From Chloroflexota bacterium (GTDB taxonomy: Bacteria > Chloroflexota > UBA11872): DNA of 64,000 nt. The position numbers were made by a program, and so were the translations under genes. The stretch covers positions 124,001-188,000 of the forward strand of contig JAJECS010000006.1 in the NCBI GenBank assembly GCA_022821905.1, in the 5' to 3' direction. Each line of letters starts with the position of its first letter. Position 1 is the first letter of the stretch. The notes below the pieces were generated by a model. That model was not told the DNA's origin. It worked only from the letters and a program-made list of their open reading frames with translations, and made no database searches. This document shows, piece after piece, positions 51,796-60,768 of this stretch.

Positions 51796-52707
51796 ATGGG
51801 CGAGATGTTCAGCGGTCCGATTGCCGCCTCGCGGGGCGACCTGCGGGCATATACCGGGCTCGCGTCCGCCGAGCGAATCGTGGGCGAGCAGCGGCGGGCC
51901 GCCTACATCGTCAACTACAGCCAGCTGGACGTGAACTACGCCGGGACGGTCGACTTCCAGCTGCGCCGCGACCTGGTGCTGCTCTGCCCGCAGACCGCTG
52001 ATTTCCTCTATCGCGCCTATACCCCGGAATGCACGACGTACGTCGCCGGCTCTCGACCCGAGCTGGAGGACGTCGTGGGCCGTGCAACGAGTCGAGCCGA
52101 AACGCCGGCGGACAAGGCGCTGGCGCTGATGCGGTTCTGCCGCGACGCGCACCTGGAGGCCGGCCGCAAGCCTTCCCATGTCGACTACGTCTACGGCGGC
52201 ACCGAGGAGGAGCTGATTGCCAAGGGCGAGTGGCTCTGCGAGGGGCTTTCGCGGCTCTACGTGCCGCTGTGCGAGGTCGCGGGCATTCCGGGGCGAATCG
52301 TCTACCACGTGATCGGCGGGCACGTGACGGCGGAGGTGTTCGTCGGCACGTGGGCCTACGTCGATCCCCGCATGGGGGTGTACTTCCGCAAGGCCGACGG
52401 CGGCTTGGCCTCGGCCTGGGACCTGATGAACGACCCGTCGATCATGGCGAGCCAGCCCGAAGACGTGAAGCGCGACGTGAGCTATCAATCGAGCTGGGCT
52501 GAGCGCGTGGCGCGCTGCCGCGAGTTCTTCTTTCATCCACACGAGGTGAACGGCTTGGTCAACTACCGTCTGGCCGACGCGCCGCGCTATGACTACGCCC
52601 TAACTACGTCGGAGCAGGCGACGACCGCCGGCCTGTGGACCATCAACAGGGAGTATCGGGAGTTGATCCAAGCGGTATTCGGCCTGGAGGTCACCGGCTT
52701 CAGCTAA
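51796..52707 (+). CDS. transglutaminase-like domain protein
   Basis: This is about 303 residues of cytoplasmic transglutaminase/protease-like fold. The catalytic triad is visible as Cys in GEWLCEGLSRLYVPLCEVAG, His in YHVIGGHVTAEVFVG and Asp in TWAYVDPRMGVYF, spaced as in the family. The N-terminal 90 residues (YIVNYSQLDVNYAGTVDFQL) form a beta-rich domain. ATG 51796 is preferred over 51781 because GGAG lies 7 bp upstream. It is convergent with the dehydrogenase gene, 7 bp apart. Activity could be peptide cleavage or crosslinking. Confidence 0.8.
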   Translation: MGEMFSGPIAASRGDLRAYTGLASAERIVGEQRRAAYIVNYSQLDVNYAGTVDFQLRRDLVLLCPQTADFLYRAYTPECTTYVAGSRPELEDVVGRATSRAETPADKALALMRFCRDAHLEAGRKPSHVDYVYGGTEEELIAKGEWLCEGLSRLYVPLCEVAGIPGRIVYHVIGGHVTAEVFVGTWAYVDPRMGVYFRKADGGLASAWDLMNDPSIMASQPEDVKRDVSYQSSWAERVARCREFFFHPHEVNGLVNYRLADAPRYDYALTTSEQATTAGLWTINREYRELIQAVFGLEVTGFS

Positions 52708-52714
52708 GCGGCGC

Positions 52715-53725
52715 TCAGGCCGAGTCCGCGTCCCATTCCAGGATCACGCCGAGGGCGTCGCCCGGTCGTTCTTGCAGCAGGGCAAAGGCGTCGCCGGCGC
52801 GCGCGGCGGGAAAGCGGTGCGTGGTCATGGCCGCGGCGTCAATGGCGCCGGACGCGAGCAACTCCATCCCCGTCCGCGCCGTCCAGGCGTCGTTGGCGCG
52901 CCCGTAGTACCCCCCGAGCAAACGCCGGCCTTGAATCTTGGTTGACGGCAGCGGCAGGGGATCGGGCTCACAGAGCCCGATGAGATGGAGGAGACCGCCG
53001 ACCGCGAGCATGTCCAGCGCCTGGAGGAAGGCTTGGGCGCCGTCCCTGCCGCCGACGGCATAGATGACGATGTCCGCGCCGACGCCGGCTGTGATGCTCC
53101 GCACCGCGTCGACCGGGTCTTCACGGGCCGCGTTGACCACCACGTCGGCGCCCAGGCGGTTGGCCAGATCGCATCGCAACTCCAGGGCGTCCACCGCCAC
53201 GACCGGACCGTGGCCGGCTGCCTTGTGAACCTGGAGCATCAGACTGCCAACCAACCCCTGGCCGAGGATCACGATGGCGTCCCGGGGCTGCACGCGCTCG
53301 ATCTTGACCCACGTAGCCGCGCCGGCGGCCAGGATCCAATAGGCGGCGGTCTCGAACGACATGCCGTCCGGAATCGGGAACACGTCTGGCTGATCGTCGG
53401 GAGCGGCTGGCGGACTGACCACCACGTAGTCGGCATGCGGCTCGCGGGCTACCACGCGTTGGCCGAGCCAGTGGCGCGCGACGCCGGGTCCAAGCGCGTC
53501 CACGACGCCCGCGAGTGAATATCCCAACGGCACGGGCTGCCCGGCGGCTTCCTCGGGCGAGTAGCGCTCGTCGTCGGGGCCGATTGTGAGCCGCCCGGTT
53601 TCCGAGCCGCGGCTGATGAGGCTCCGCATGGCCCTGACGCGCACCTGGCCTGGGCCCGCCTCGGGAATCGGAACCTCGGCGAGCGCGACTGTCGACGCCC
53701 CGACGGGCTTCACCACCTGACGCAT
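52715..53725 (-). CDS. medium-chain dehydrogenase/reductase, zinc ligands absent
   Basis: This 336-residue MDR protein has the GroES-like half GQVRVRAMRSLISRGSETGR and PVPLGYSLAGVVDALG, then the NAD(P) domain VILGQGLVGSLMLQVHKAAG. The catalytic-zinc Cys normally at S-G-I-C-x-S-D is replaced by Ser/Arg (SLISRGSE). This is the pattern of the chlorophyllide/bifunctional MDR subgroup that works without that zinc. It may reduce or oxidise a sugar or alkaloid-like alcohol. It stands alone and is convergent with the transglutaminase-like gene. Confidence 0.87.
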   Translation of the reverse strand: MRQVVKPVGASTVALAEVPIPEAGPGQVRVRAMRSLISRGSETGRLTIGPDDERYSPEEAAGQPVPLGYSLAGVVDALGPGVARHWLGQRVVAREPHADYVVVSPPAAPDDQPDVFPIPDGMSFETAAYWILAAGAATWVKIERVQPRDAIVILGQGLVGSLMLQVHKAAGHGPVVAVDALELRCDLANRLGADVVVNAAREDPVDAVRSITAGVGADIVIYAVGGRDGAQAFLQALDMLAVGGLLHLIGLCEPDPLPLPSTKIQGRRLLGGYYGRANDAWTARTGMELLASGAIDAAAMTTHRFPAARAGDAFALLQERPGDALGVILEWDADSA

Positions 53726-54146
53726 GTCACGAACCTTTCGCGCCGGTCCCTCGCGGGAAGCGACAACTGCGAGGACACGATTCTATCGACGACGAATGGC
53801 GGTGTTCGGGCTCGAAATGCAATTCCGCGAGGAGATGGCGTGAGGTTCCCGGTCTGGAAGTCACGGGTTTCGATTGAGCGGCGGCCACGGGTATGAGTGG
53901 TGTCCGGGCGCGGGGTCTGGATTCTCGTCGATGGAGACCCTTGCGCAACCCCTCCGTCATTCGCGCGAAGAGCCTGCCCCGTACTCGATACGGGGCGGGA
54001 GTCTAGCTGCCGCTGAATCTGCCGTCCCGCGGATAGAGTCGGTTCGCGAACCATCCCAAGTTTTTCATTCAAGGGTCGCCCTCGTTTTGGGAATGAGGGG
54101 CCACTTTGGCCCGCTGCCAACGGATGCGCTTCATAATGGACGGGCC
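53726..54146. other. 421-bp gap upstream of the AbrB antitoxin
   Basis: Nothing recognisable is seen. The open plus-strand frame before ATG 54147 has no family features. It probably carries the antitoxin promoter and that of the divergent dehydrogenase. Confidence 0.3.
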
Positions 54147-54377
54147 ATGCGAATCTCGAAGCGCGGACAGGTCACCATTCCCAAGCCATTGCGGGATCGC
54201 TATGGGCTGCACCCCGGCGTTGGGGTCGATCTCGTTCCGACCGACCAGGGCTTGCTCATCCGCAAACGCACGGCGGCTGAGCACCCCGTGGACCGGGTGT
54301 ACGGGATATTGGGTGGTGCCGGACTCGGCGAAGGTGTCAGCGTTGACGACTACATCGAGGAGATTCGGGGGCGATAG
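54147..54377 (+). CDS. AbrB/MazE-family antitoxin
   Basis: This 76-residue protein has a SpoVT-AbrB swapped-hairpin domain: MRISKRGQVTIPKPLRDRYG and VGVDLVPTDQGLLIRKR. The C-terminal tail (VDRVYGILGGAGLGEGVSVD) resembles antitoxins of PIN-domain toxins. The expected VapC gene is gone except for a C-terminal stub beginning at the stop codon. Confidence 0.85.
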   Translation: MRISKRGQVTIPKPLRDRYGLHPGVGVDLVPTDQGLLIRKRTAAEHPVDRVYGILGGAGLGEGVSVDDYIEEIRGR

Positions 54378-54451
54378 TCGAGGCCAACGCCTTCTTCACC
54401 CGCGACCGCAGCTTCTACGCCACGTACTTTCCGGACTTGCAGGCTGCCTGA
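54374..54451 (+). pseudogene. C-terminal stub of a PIN-domain toxin
   Basis: The frame overlapping the antitoxin stop reads IVEANAFFTRDRSFYATYFP and DLQAA before TGA 54449. This matches the last strand and catalytic Asp region of VapC toxins (LLTRDRGFYxxYFPDL). The other about 110 residues, with three of the four acids, are deleted. The toxin is therefore inactive. Confidence 0.7.
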
Positions 54452-54464
54452 AACGTAGTGCGGC

Positions 54465-55052
54465 TCAACCTGTGGCCGGAGTCGCCGGCGTTCGCATGGG
54501 TGGCACGGCGCCTGGGTCGAGGGTCTCGTACTCCTGCAGAGTTTCCAGGAGGCGGTCAATTGCCTGCAAGCTCAGGCCCAGCGCCGTGGTGAAGGTCTGA
54601 AAGTCGAGCCCGTTCAGTGAGGTCACGACCAGCGTCACGTTTTCCGCCGTCGATCCCAGCGCGGACACCAGCGTCAGGTGATAGCGCACCCAGTCGTCTG
54701 GCGGATCTTTCCCGACGAGGCGATCGAAGATGCTGGACAGCCCGGCGGCCATTTCCCGAATCTCGACGTTCCAGAACCCGTCGTCCATGCGCGGAGTGTT
54801 CAGGAGGTTGTGGGCCTCGGGCGCAATCGCGCGAAGCGTGGTGACCGTGCTGCGGAGGAACGCCAGATAGGCTTCCTCGGGAGTGAGGGTTGGTCTGGCG
54901 GTCGGCTCGGGCGGCGCCGTTGGCGTGGGCGTGGCGGCCGGAGCCGGCTCGGGAGTCGGCGTGGCCGGTTCGTCGCCGCCGACGTCGCACGCCATGGTGA
55001 CGATCGCGGTTGTGGCGACGATCAGGGCGATCATCACCCGATGTGAAACCAT
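54465..55052 (-). CDS. lipoprotein of unknown function with Pro/Thr linker
   Basis: This protein is about 195 residues. A signal peptide with lipobox (IALIVATTAIVTMAC) is followed by a Pro/Thr/Ala-rich linker of about 35 residues (ATPTPEPAPAATPTPTAPPE). A helical domain follows (LTPEEAYLAFLRSTVTTLRA to LETLQEYETL). I do not recognise the domain. ATG 55052 gives a normal signal; the frame is open to 55103. It lies between the AbrB locus and the GH78-like gene on the minus strand. Confidence 0.72.
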   Translation of the reverse strand: MVSHRVMIALIVATTAIVTMACDVGGDEPATPTPEPAPAATPTPTAPPEPTARPTLTPEEAYLAFLRSTVTTLRAIAPEAHNLLNTPRMDDGFWNVEIREMAAGLSSIFDRLVGKDPPDDWVRYHLTLVSALGSTAENVTLVVTSLNGLDFQTFTTALGLSLQAIDRLLETLQEYETLDPGAVPPMRTPATPATG

Positions 55053-55176
55053 TCGAATCGGAAAGCGCTCCTGGCCCAAGGCGTTCACCAAAGCCCGAGT
55101 CATAACCCCATTGTCGCCTATTGGGTCAGTCTGCGCGTGGGCGAGCGCGACGAGCGAAAAATCGACATCACGTCGG

Positions 55177-57732
55177 CTATTCCGTGCTCAGCTCGACCGT
55201 GTGACGGCCGGGTCCCACGGCGACTTCCACCGTCGCACCGGTGGACGGCATTTCAAGCGGCTGTCCGTTGTGCGTCACGACCCGCTGCGTCTCGCTCGCG
55301 CGGTCCAACACGACATCCGCCGTGTGGCCGTCGGGAAGGTCCAGCGTCACCTGCGTCGCGCCGGCGCGTCGGCGCCACTCCACCTCCACGTCGCCGCCCG
55401 GAACGGGAAACGTCCCGCGCGCCCAGGCGAGGTTGCCGGTGCGGGGATGCACGCGCAGGTGCGACATGCCGGGAGCGGCGGCGCGGACGCCGAGAACTTG
55501 CGTCGAGAGCACCCAGCCAACATAGACGCCTCCCGAGTGCACCAGGCTGCGCACGCCGGCCGGTCGGACTTTGTGGGCGGTGTGCCGCAGCTCGAAGTCC
55601 GCGTCGGTCTTGATCGCCGAGCCGGCGGTGAACGGGTCCCATCCTTCCCAAAGGGTCGGGTTGTCGTGGGCCGACATCATCCAGGCGTAGCGGTTGTGAA
55701 TGATCCGCAGCGCGTCGGTTCCGAAGCCCCGTGCGAGCATGCCCTCGAGCACGTAGGGATACCAGAGCGGCGACGCCTCGAACAGCTCGGCGCCGCGTCC
55801 GGCCAGGCTTTCGCACATCCGCGCCGCCTGGTCGTCCGTGGCGATGCCGTACAGCAGCGCGAATCCCTGCGCCAGCTCGCCGGTCACGCCGGTGAGTTCG
55901 CCGCGGTAGTGGGAGTCCTCGAACACGCCGAGATCGGCATTCCAGAAGTGCTCCCGCAGTGCGGCGCGCACCTCGTCGGCGATGCCCTGCCAGCGGGCCC
56001 TGTCGTCCTCCCGCCCCATATGGGCGGCGAGCCAGGCGCCGTCTTCCAGCGACTTGACATAAAGCGCGTTGGTGCTGAAGTTCGCGCCCCGCAGGTCAAC
56101 CGGCGTCCAGTCCATCCACTGGTTCTCGGGAATGTCGCGCAGGAGGCCCATGTCGTCGCGATAGGGCTCGAACCAGTCGTTCAGCCGCCGCACGCTCGGG
56201 TAGGTCTGCTCCAAGAGCGTGCGCCGTCCGATGTACTCGTAGTGCTCGCGGATGCGCGTGGACCACTGCAGCAGAAACTGCGGGTGGCAATGGTTCGTCG
56301 GGTTGTCCCGCGGAAACACCATTTGCAGCCTGCCGTCGCCGCGATCCGTGGTGATGAACTGCCGCAGGAACCGGTCGTGGAGCGCAATATCGCCGTAGGC
56401 CATCAGTGCCCCGTGCATCCCGTGGCTGCCGTCGCCGGTATTCCACGGAATCCGCTCGCGGTAGGCGTCGCAGACGATCGTGTCCTCGAGATGCAGGTCG
56501 GTGGTGTCGACGCAGGCTTTCCACAGGGTGGTGAGCACCGGATCGGCGCACTCGAAGCTGCCGCGCAGCGGGGCGGGATAGGTGTATTCGTTGAGCGAAA
56601 TCGAGCGGATGCGCACCGGGCTGTAGGTGCTGCGGATGGCGATGAAGAGGTACCGGAACTGCTTGTACTCAGCCGCCTCCCACGTCTGGTCGCCGTCGCG
56701 CGTGATGTAGCGGTCGGCATAGGACAGCGCACCGGGGATGCGGTCGTTGATGAGCTGCTGCCCGTAGGTCAGGTCCAGGATGGCGCCGGCCTCGGCTTCC
56801 AACCGCAACCGCGGGAACCCAAACACCTGGCGCCCGAAGTCCAGCACCACCCATGGCGCGCGGATGCCCTTGCGCGGCACGAAGACGCCTTGAAACTGTG
56901 CCGAGTCCGAGCCGTCGTCCAGGACGGCCTCGACGTTTTCGGCGATCGCGTGCTCCAGCGGGAAGTGCAGTCCTTCCAGGATCAGCTGGTAGATGTCAGA
57001 TTGCCGCGCGTTTGCCATGTCGATCAGTTCGCCCACCAGCGACACGCGGGCGGGCGGCACGTCGGTTTCGCGCATCAGGGGAATGTCGCGAGCTTCCAGC
57101 AGGTGCCATGGCTTTTCGGAGAGCGGCACCAGCCACGGGCGCGTCCACTCGCTGTCGTCGAACTCGACCCCGGTCCAGTCGGGAATGTCCGCTGTAGCGT
57201 TGTAGATCTCGTTCGATCCGATCATTCCGCAGTTGACCAGCGGGGTTCTCCGATTCCAGGCCGGTGAGGGCAGCAGCCGCCAATCGGGGCCGGTGCCGCT
57301 GACGTGCGTGGCGCCGTCGGCGTCGGTGATTTCGATCTGCGCCCACAGCCCGGCGCGCTCGCCCACGGTGAAGCTGTTGCCGCTCATGCTGTTCCAGCCC
57401 AGGCCCTGCACGGGCTGGCCGAAGTGATAGGCCCGCACCGCGATGACGTTGCGGCCCGGACGCAGCGCGGCGGCTACGTCATGGGTGTCGTAGGTCTTGA
57501 AACGGGGATCGCTGCGAGCCGGACCCCGTCCGACGTAGGCGCCGTTGAGATACAGCATGTAGCGATCCGACGCCGTCACGTGCAGCTTGGCGGCTGCCGG
57601 CGCGCCGTCAACGTCGACGGTCCCGCGCGCGTAGAGATAGAAGTTATAGGGCTTGTCGTCACCCTCGATCCAAATCCACTGCCCGACGGCTCGCCGGGAG
57701 GGTGTCTGTGCGCCGTGCATCACTTGGGTCAT
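55177..57732 (-). CDS. GH78-like (alpha-L-rhamnosidase family) protein
   Basis: This 851-residue multi-domain enzyme has N-terminal beta-sandwich modules (KLHVTASDRYMLYLNGAYVG and FDDSEWTRPWLVP). An (alpha/alpha)6 barrel follows, holding CDAYRERIPWNTGDGSHG, which matches the catalytic-acid motif of GH78 (RERLGWTGD type), plus ENQWMDWTPVDLRG. A C-terminal beta-domain follows (VHPRTGNLAWARGTFPVPGG). No signal peptide is present, so it acts in the cytoplasm on an imported glycoside. ATG 57732 begins on the fold. It is divergent from the Gfo/Idh/MocA gene, 135 bp apart. Rhamnose specificity is not certain. Confidence 0.83.
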   Translation of the reverse strand: MTQVMHGAQTPSRRAVGQWIWIEGDDKPYNFYLYARGTVDVDGAPAAAKLHVTASDRYMLYLNGAYVGRGPARSDPRFKTYDTHDVAAALRPGRNVIAVRAYHFGQPVQGLGWNSMSGNSFTVGERAGLWAQIEITDADGATHVSGTGPDWRLLPSPAWNRRTPLVNCGMIGSNEIYNATADIPDWTGVEFDDSEWTRPWLVPLSEKPWHLLEARDIPLMRETDVPPARVSLVGELIDMANARQSDIYQLILEGLHFPLEHAIAENVEAVLDDGSDSAQFQGVFVPRKGIRAPWVVLDFGRQVFGFPRLRLEAEAGAILDLTYGQQLINDRIPGALSYADRYITRDGDQTWEAAEYKQFRYLFIAIRSTYSPVRIRSISLNEYTYPAPLRGSFECADPVLTTLWKACVDTTDLHLEDTIVCDAYRERIPWNTGDGSHGMHGALMAYGDIALHDRFLRQFITTDRGDGRLQMVFPRDNPTNHCHPQFLLQWSTRIREHYEYIGRRTLLEQTYPSVRRLNDWFEPYRDDMGLLRDIPENQWMDWTPVDLRGANFSTNALYVKSLEDGAWLAAHMGREDDRARWQGIADEVRAALREHFWNADLGVFEDSHYRGELTGVTGELAQGFALLYGIATDDQAARMCESLAGRGAELFEASPLWYPYVLEGMLARGFGTDALRIIHNRYAWMMSAHDNPTLWEGWDPFTAGSAIKTDADFELRHTAHKVRPAGVRSLVHSGGVYVGWVLSTQVLGVRAAAPGMSHLRVHPRTGNLAWARGTFPVPGGDVEVEWRRRAGATQVTLDLPDGHTADVVLDRASETQRVVTHNGQPLEMPSTGATVEVAVGPGRHTVELSTE

Positions 57733-57867
57733 TGGCCTGCTCTCATGCGGCGAGGGGCCGGTTGCCCTGTTGCGTACCAGAACCGGCGGTCGCCCGCAAC
57801 GGGGCGGGGCCGCCACGCGTCGCGGGCGTACCATGAATCAAGGTATCGAGGCGGTGGAGCGAGTGTC

Positions 57868-58959
57868 ATGGCGACCTACCGGGCAGGGATCATCGGATTG
57901 GGATGGATGGGCTGGCTGTACGACGTTGCGACGCGACAGCAGGCAAATTACGGGCGCGCCGGGCGCGACACGCCCATGCCGCCGCTGCGGCCGGACCGCG
58001 ACCCGCCGCCCACGGCGCACCCGGGCCGGGAAGGCCTGCCGAGCGGCTTCGCCGACTCGCTGGTGCTGCACCCGGCGACGGAGCTTGTTGCCGCGTGCGA
58101 GCTCTCGGATCCGCGTCGAGAGGCGTTTGGTGAGCGCTACGCGGGCGTGGCCCTCTACGACGACTACCGGGAGATGATCGCCCGCGAGCGCCTGGACATC
58201 GTGGGTGTTCCCTCGAATGCCGCACTCAGGCCCGAAGCCACCCGCGCGGCGGTGGAGCACGGCGCCAAGGGCGTGATTACGGAGAAGCCCATGGCGCCAA
58301 CGCTCGCCGGGGCCGACGACATGGTCGACGTGTGCGCGGCGGCCGGCGTGCCGCTCGTGGTCGGCGCCGTCAGCATGAACCACCCGGCGGTCGCCAATGC
58401 GCGCCGGCTGCTGGACGAAGGCGCGATCGGCAAGCTGCTGAGCCTGGACACGAACTTGGTGATGGCGCAGCACAACTCGTGGAACTACCTGCTCGATTCG
58501 CCGGGCGAATGGGTGATCGGCATCGCCGACGATGACGCCAAGGTCGAGGCCGGGCGCGAGTTCAAGGGCGCCGGGTTCATTCGCCTGCAGAACGGTCTGC
58601 CCGTCAGCCTGCGTCCGGGCGCGCCGTGGGTGCGGATCACGGGCGAGACCGGGGAGCTGACCTTCGACTGGCAAGAGCTGCGCCTGTGGCAAGACGTGGA
58701 GACGATCTCCGGCACGCAGCGCGTCGAGGTGCCGTTTCCGGAGCCGCGGCTGGCCCGCAACTGGTCGGTGATCTACGGCATTGACGACCTGATCACGTGC
58801 ATGGAGAACGGCGGCGAGCCGCGCGCGAGCGGGCGTCGCGTGCGCAACGCCATGGAGATCGAAATCGCCCTCAACGAGTCGCACCGCCGCGGCAACGTGC
58901 GAGTCGATCTGCCGCTGCCGGACCGCAGCCTGGGGCTGGTGTACGACCCGTTTCGGTAG
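57868..58959 (+). CDS. Gfo/Idh/MocA family oxidoreductase
   Basis: This 363-residue NAD(P)-dependent sugar or cyclitol dehydrogenase-like protein begins ATYRAGIIGLGWMGWLYDVA. It carries GAKGVITEKPMAPTLAGADD (the EKP motif with its Lys). An insertion of about 30 residues follows the first Rossmann helix (GRDTPMPPLRPDRDPPPTAH), unlike short members. The C-terminal substrate domain has RITGETGELTFDWQELRLWQ. ATG 57868 has GGTGGAG upstream. It is divergent from the GH78-like gene and probably works in the same pathway. Confidence 0.88.
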   Translation: MATYRAGIIGLGWMGWLYDVATRQQANYGRAGRDTPMPPLRPDRDPPPTAHPGREGLPSGFADSLVLHPATELVAACELSDPRREAFGERYAGVALYDDYREMIARERLDIVGVPSNAALRPEATRAAVEHGAKGVITEKPMAPTLAGADDMVDVCAAAGVPLVVGAVSMNHPAVANARRLLDEGAIGKLLSLDTNLVMAQHNSWNYLLDSPGEWVIGIADDDAKVEAGREFKGAGFIRLQNGLPVSLRPGAPWVRITGETGELTFDWQELRLWQDVETISGTQRVEVPFPEPRLARNWSVIYGIDDLITCMENGGEPRASGRRVRNAMEIEIALNESHRRGNVRVDLPLPDRSLGLVYDPFR

Positions 58960-58991
58960 CCGCGGCACCCCGGAGTCATTCCGAATGAAAT

Positions 58992-59039
58992 GAGGAATCT
59001 AAGGACGCTGGTGCATGCTCCGTGCCCCTTAGATTCCTC
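58992..59039. repeat. inverted repeat between convergent genes
   Basis: GAGGAATCTAAGG at 58992-59004 pairs with CCTTAGATTCCTC at 59027-59039 over a 22-nt loop. The flanks CATTCCGA and CGGAATG extend the symmetry. It lies between the Gfo/Idh/MocA and SDR genes. It is probably a REP-like repeat or terminator related to the one after moaE. Confidence 0.6.
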
Positions 59040-59078
59040 GCTGGCGCTCGGAATGACCGAAGTGGGCGGCGTGCTCGC

Positions 59079-59795
59079 CTATCGCTGCTGGACGGCGGCG
59101 GGCAGCAGGCTGAGCTCCGGGACGTAGGCCCGATCCGGCAGCGTGCTCACGAACACGACCGCGCGCGCCACGTCCTCCGGTTGCAGGGCTTGGGCCACGA
59201 TCTCGGGCGGCGTGGGCGTCGGTCGCTGCTCCAGCAGCGGCGTGTCGGTGAGCCCCGGATAGATGACCGTGGCCCGCACGCCGTTTTCCGCCTCTTCCTG
59301 CATCATGCCGAGGGTGAAGCCCGCTTCGCCGCTCTTGGCCGCCTGGTAGGCCACGCCCGAGGCGTCGGGCATGATCGCGGCGGTGGACGAGATGACCACC
59401 AGCCGCCCGCGCGATTCCCGCAGCGCCGGCAGCGCCGCCTGCGCCACGTCGTAGAGGCCCCACAGGTTGACCCGCTGCATGGTCTCCCAGTCTTCACCGC
59501 TCAGCTCCTCGAGCCGCCGCTTGGGAATGTTCCAGCCGGCGGCATACACCAGCACGTCGATTCGGCCCAGGCTGTCCACGACCACCTGCACCGCCCGGCG
59601 CGCCGCGGCGGCGTCGGTCAGGTCCACGGGCTCCACGTGGGCGCGGCGCCCGGAGTCGCGGATATGCGCCGCCACGGCGTCGAGCTCGGCCTTCCGGCGC
59701 GCCAGCACCGCGACGTCCATGCCCTCGGCGGCCAACGCCAGGGCCGACGCCCGGCCCATGCCGCTGCTGGCGCCAAAGACCGCCGCCACGCTCAT
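59079..59795 (-). CDS. SDR family oxidoreductase
   Basis: This 238-residue classical SDR has the cofactor motif VFGASSGMGRASALALA, YAAGWN in place of NNAG, a catalytic Ser in VVISSTAAIMPDASG and YQAAK (Tyr, Lys). The C-terminal extension QPEDVARAVVFVSTLPDRAY is typical of short SDRs. Its ATG overlaps the stop of the upstream sugar-isomerase-like gene (ATGA), so the two are translationally coupled. The start is set at that ATG because the longer frame runs through the other gene. Confidence 0.88.
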   Translation of the reverse strand: MSVAAVFGASSGMGRASALALAAEGMDVAVLARRKAELDAVAAHIRDSGRRAHVEPVDLTDAAAARRAVQVVVDSLGRIDVLVYAAGWNIPKRRLEELSGEDWETMQRVNLWGLYDVAQAALPALRESRGRLVVISSTAAIMPDASGVAYQAAKSGEAGFTLGMMQEEAENGVRATVIYPGLTDTPLLEQRPTPTPPEIVAQALQPEDVARAVVFVSTLPDRAYVPELSLLPAAVQQR

Positions 59796-60685
59796 GACGC
59801 CGCCCCGTTCCCGGCCTGCTGGAGCGCCGCCCAGCGCGACCTGAGGAACTGCAAGTCCTGCGCCGCCCCCTGAGCCCGGATGGCGTCGGCGTCCGCCGAT
59901 CGGTCCTTGCCTCCCACGGTCGCAATCACGTCCTGCCGCGCGGTGTATTCCGTGTGCACCGTGAGCGGGCCGTCGAAACTCCGCTCGGCCAGCAGCTCGA
60001 GCACGCGGCCCCAAGGCGCTGCACCATCGCCCACATACACGAAAGCGGGTCCGTAGGCGGCCGGGGCGTTTGGTCGCGGGTCCGGGAGGTGGCAGGCGTC
60101 CTTGGCGGCGACGGCGGCCAGGTACTCGTCGCACATGGCAAACGCCATGTCGATGTCCTCGCCGTCCACCGCCAGGTGTCCGGGGTCGATGTAGGCGCCG
60201 ACGTGGGCGGGGTCGCGACCCTGCAGCAGGTGCATCAGGCCGGCGCAGTTGGAGCCGAGCACCGCCCCACTGTGCGTGTGGTGGAGGGATTTGACGCCGG
60301 TGCGCGCGCTCAGCGCCTCGAAGCCCTCGAGCTGCCGGCGCGCGTGGTCAACAGCGGCCCAGTAGTCCATGCCCGGCTTGAAGATGAAGTAGCCGGTCTT
60401 GATGACCTGCACGCCGGCTTCCGCCGCCGCCTCGTAGATCGCCACCGCATCCGCGTGCGTCGGGTCGTTGAAGTCCGTCGGCATGGTGATCATCGGGCAT
60501 GAGAGGCCGAGCGATTCCCACAGTCGCGCCGCCGGTGGCAGCGTCGCTCGCACGTTGTCCGGATTGATCGGATACCCGGGGCGCACGGTTAGGTCCAGCC
60601 CGTCGTAGCCCAACCCGGCGACGTGTTCGCCCAACGCCTGCGGATCGAGCGTCTCGAAGAACTTCGTGAAAAGGATGATTTGCAT
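59792..60685 (-). CDS. sugar phosphate isomerase/epimerase-like TIM-barrel protein
   Basis: This 297-residue xylose-isomerase-like barrel starts MQIILFTKFFETLDPQALGE. Metal-ligand regions are VKSLHHTHSGAVLGSNCAGL (His), VGAYIDPGHLAVDGED (Asp, His) and PLTVHTEYTAR (His, Glu). It resembles hydroxypyruvate-isomerase/IolE-like proteins. ATG 60685 is chosen because the family begins there. It leads the two-gene operon with the SDR and is divergent from the 2-hydroxyacid dehydrogenase, 83 bp apart. Substrate unknown. Confidence 0.86.
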   Translation of the reverse strand: MQIILFTKFFETLDPQALGEHVAGLGYDGLDLTVRPGYPINPDNVRATLPPAARLWESLGLSCPMITMPTDFNDPTHADAVAIYEAAAEAGVQVIKTGYFIFKPGMDYWAAVDHARRQLEGFEALSARTGVKSLHHTHSGAVLGSNCAGLMHLLQGRDPAHVGAYIDPGHLAVDGEDIDMAFAMCDEYLAAVAAKDACHLPDPRPNAPAAYGPAFVYVGDGAAPWGRVLELLAERSFDGPLTVHTEYTARQDVIATVGGKDRSADADAIRAQGAAQDLQFLRSRWAALQQAGNGAAS

Positions 60686-60768
60686 CGAACGTGCCGCGCC
60701 TCCGCAGGGGCTGCCGGGTGCCCGCCTATCATGCCAGCGCAGGCCGATCCTCACCGGGGAGTTGCTCG

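Noticed and set aside
54883..57267. Plus-strand frame of 794 codons opposite the GH78-like gene
   Set aside because: Antisense shadow with no recognisable domains; the minus frame is a complete enzyme.
57304..57867. N-terminal extension of the Gfo/Idh/MocA gene at 57868
   Set aside because: The added 188 codons are antisense to the GH78-like gene and precede the Rossmann motif that starts at 57868.
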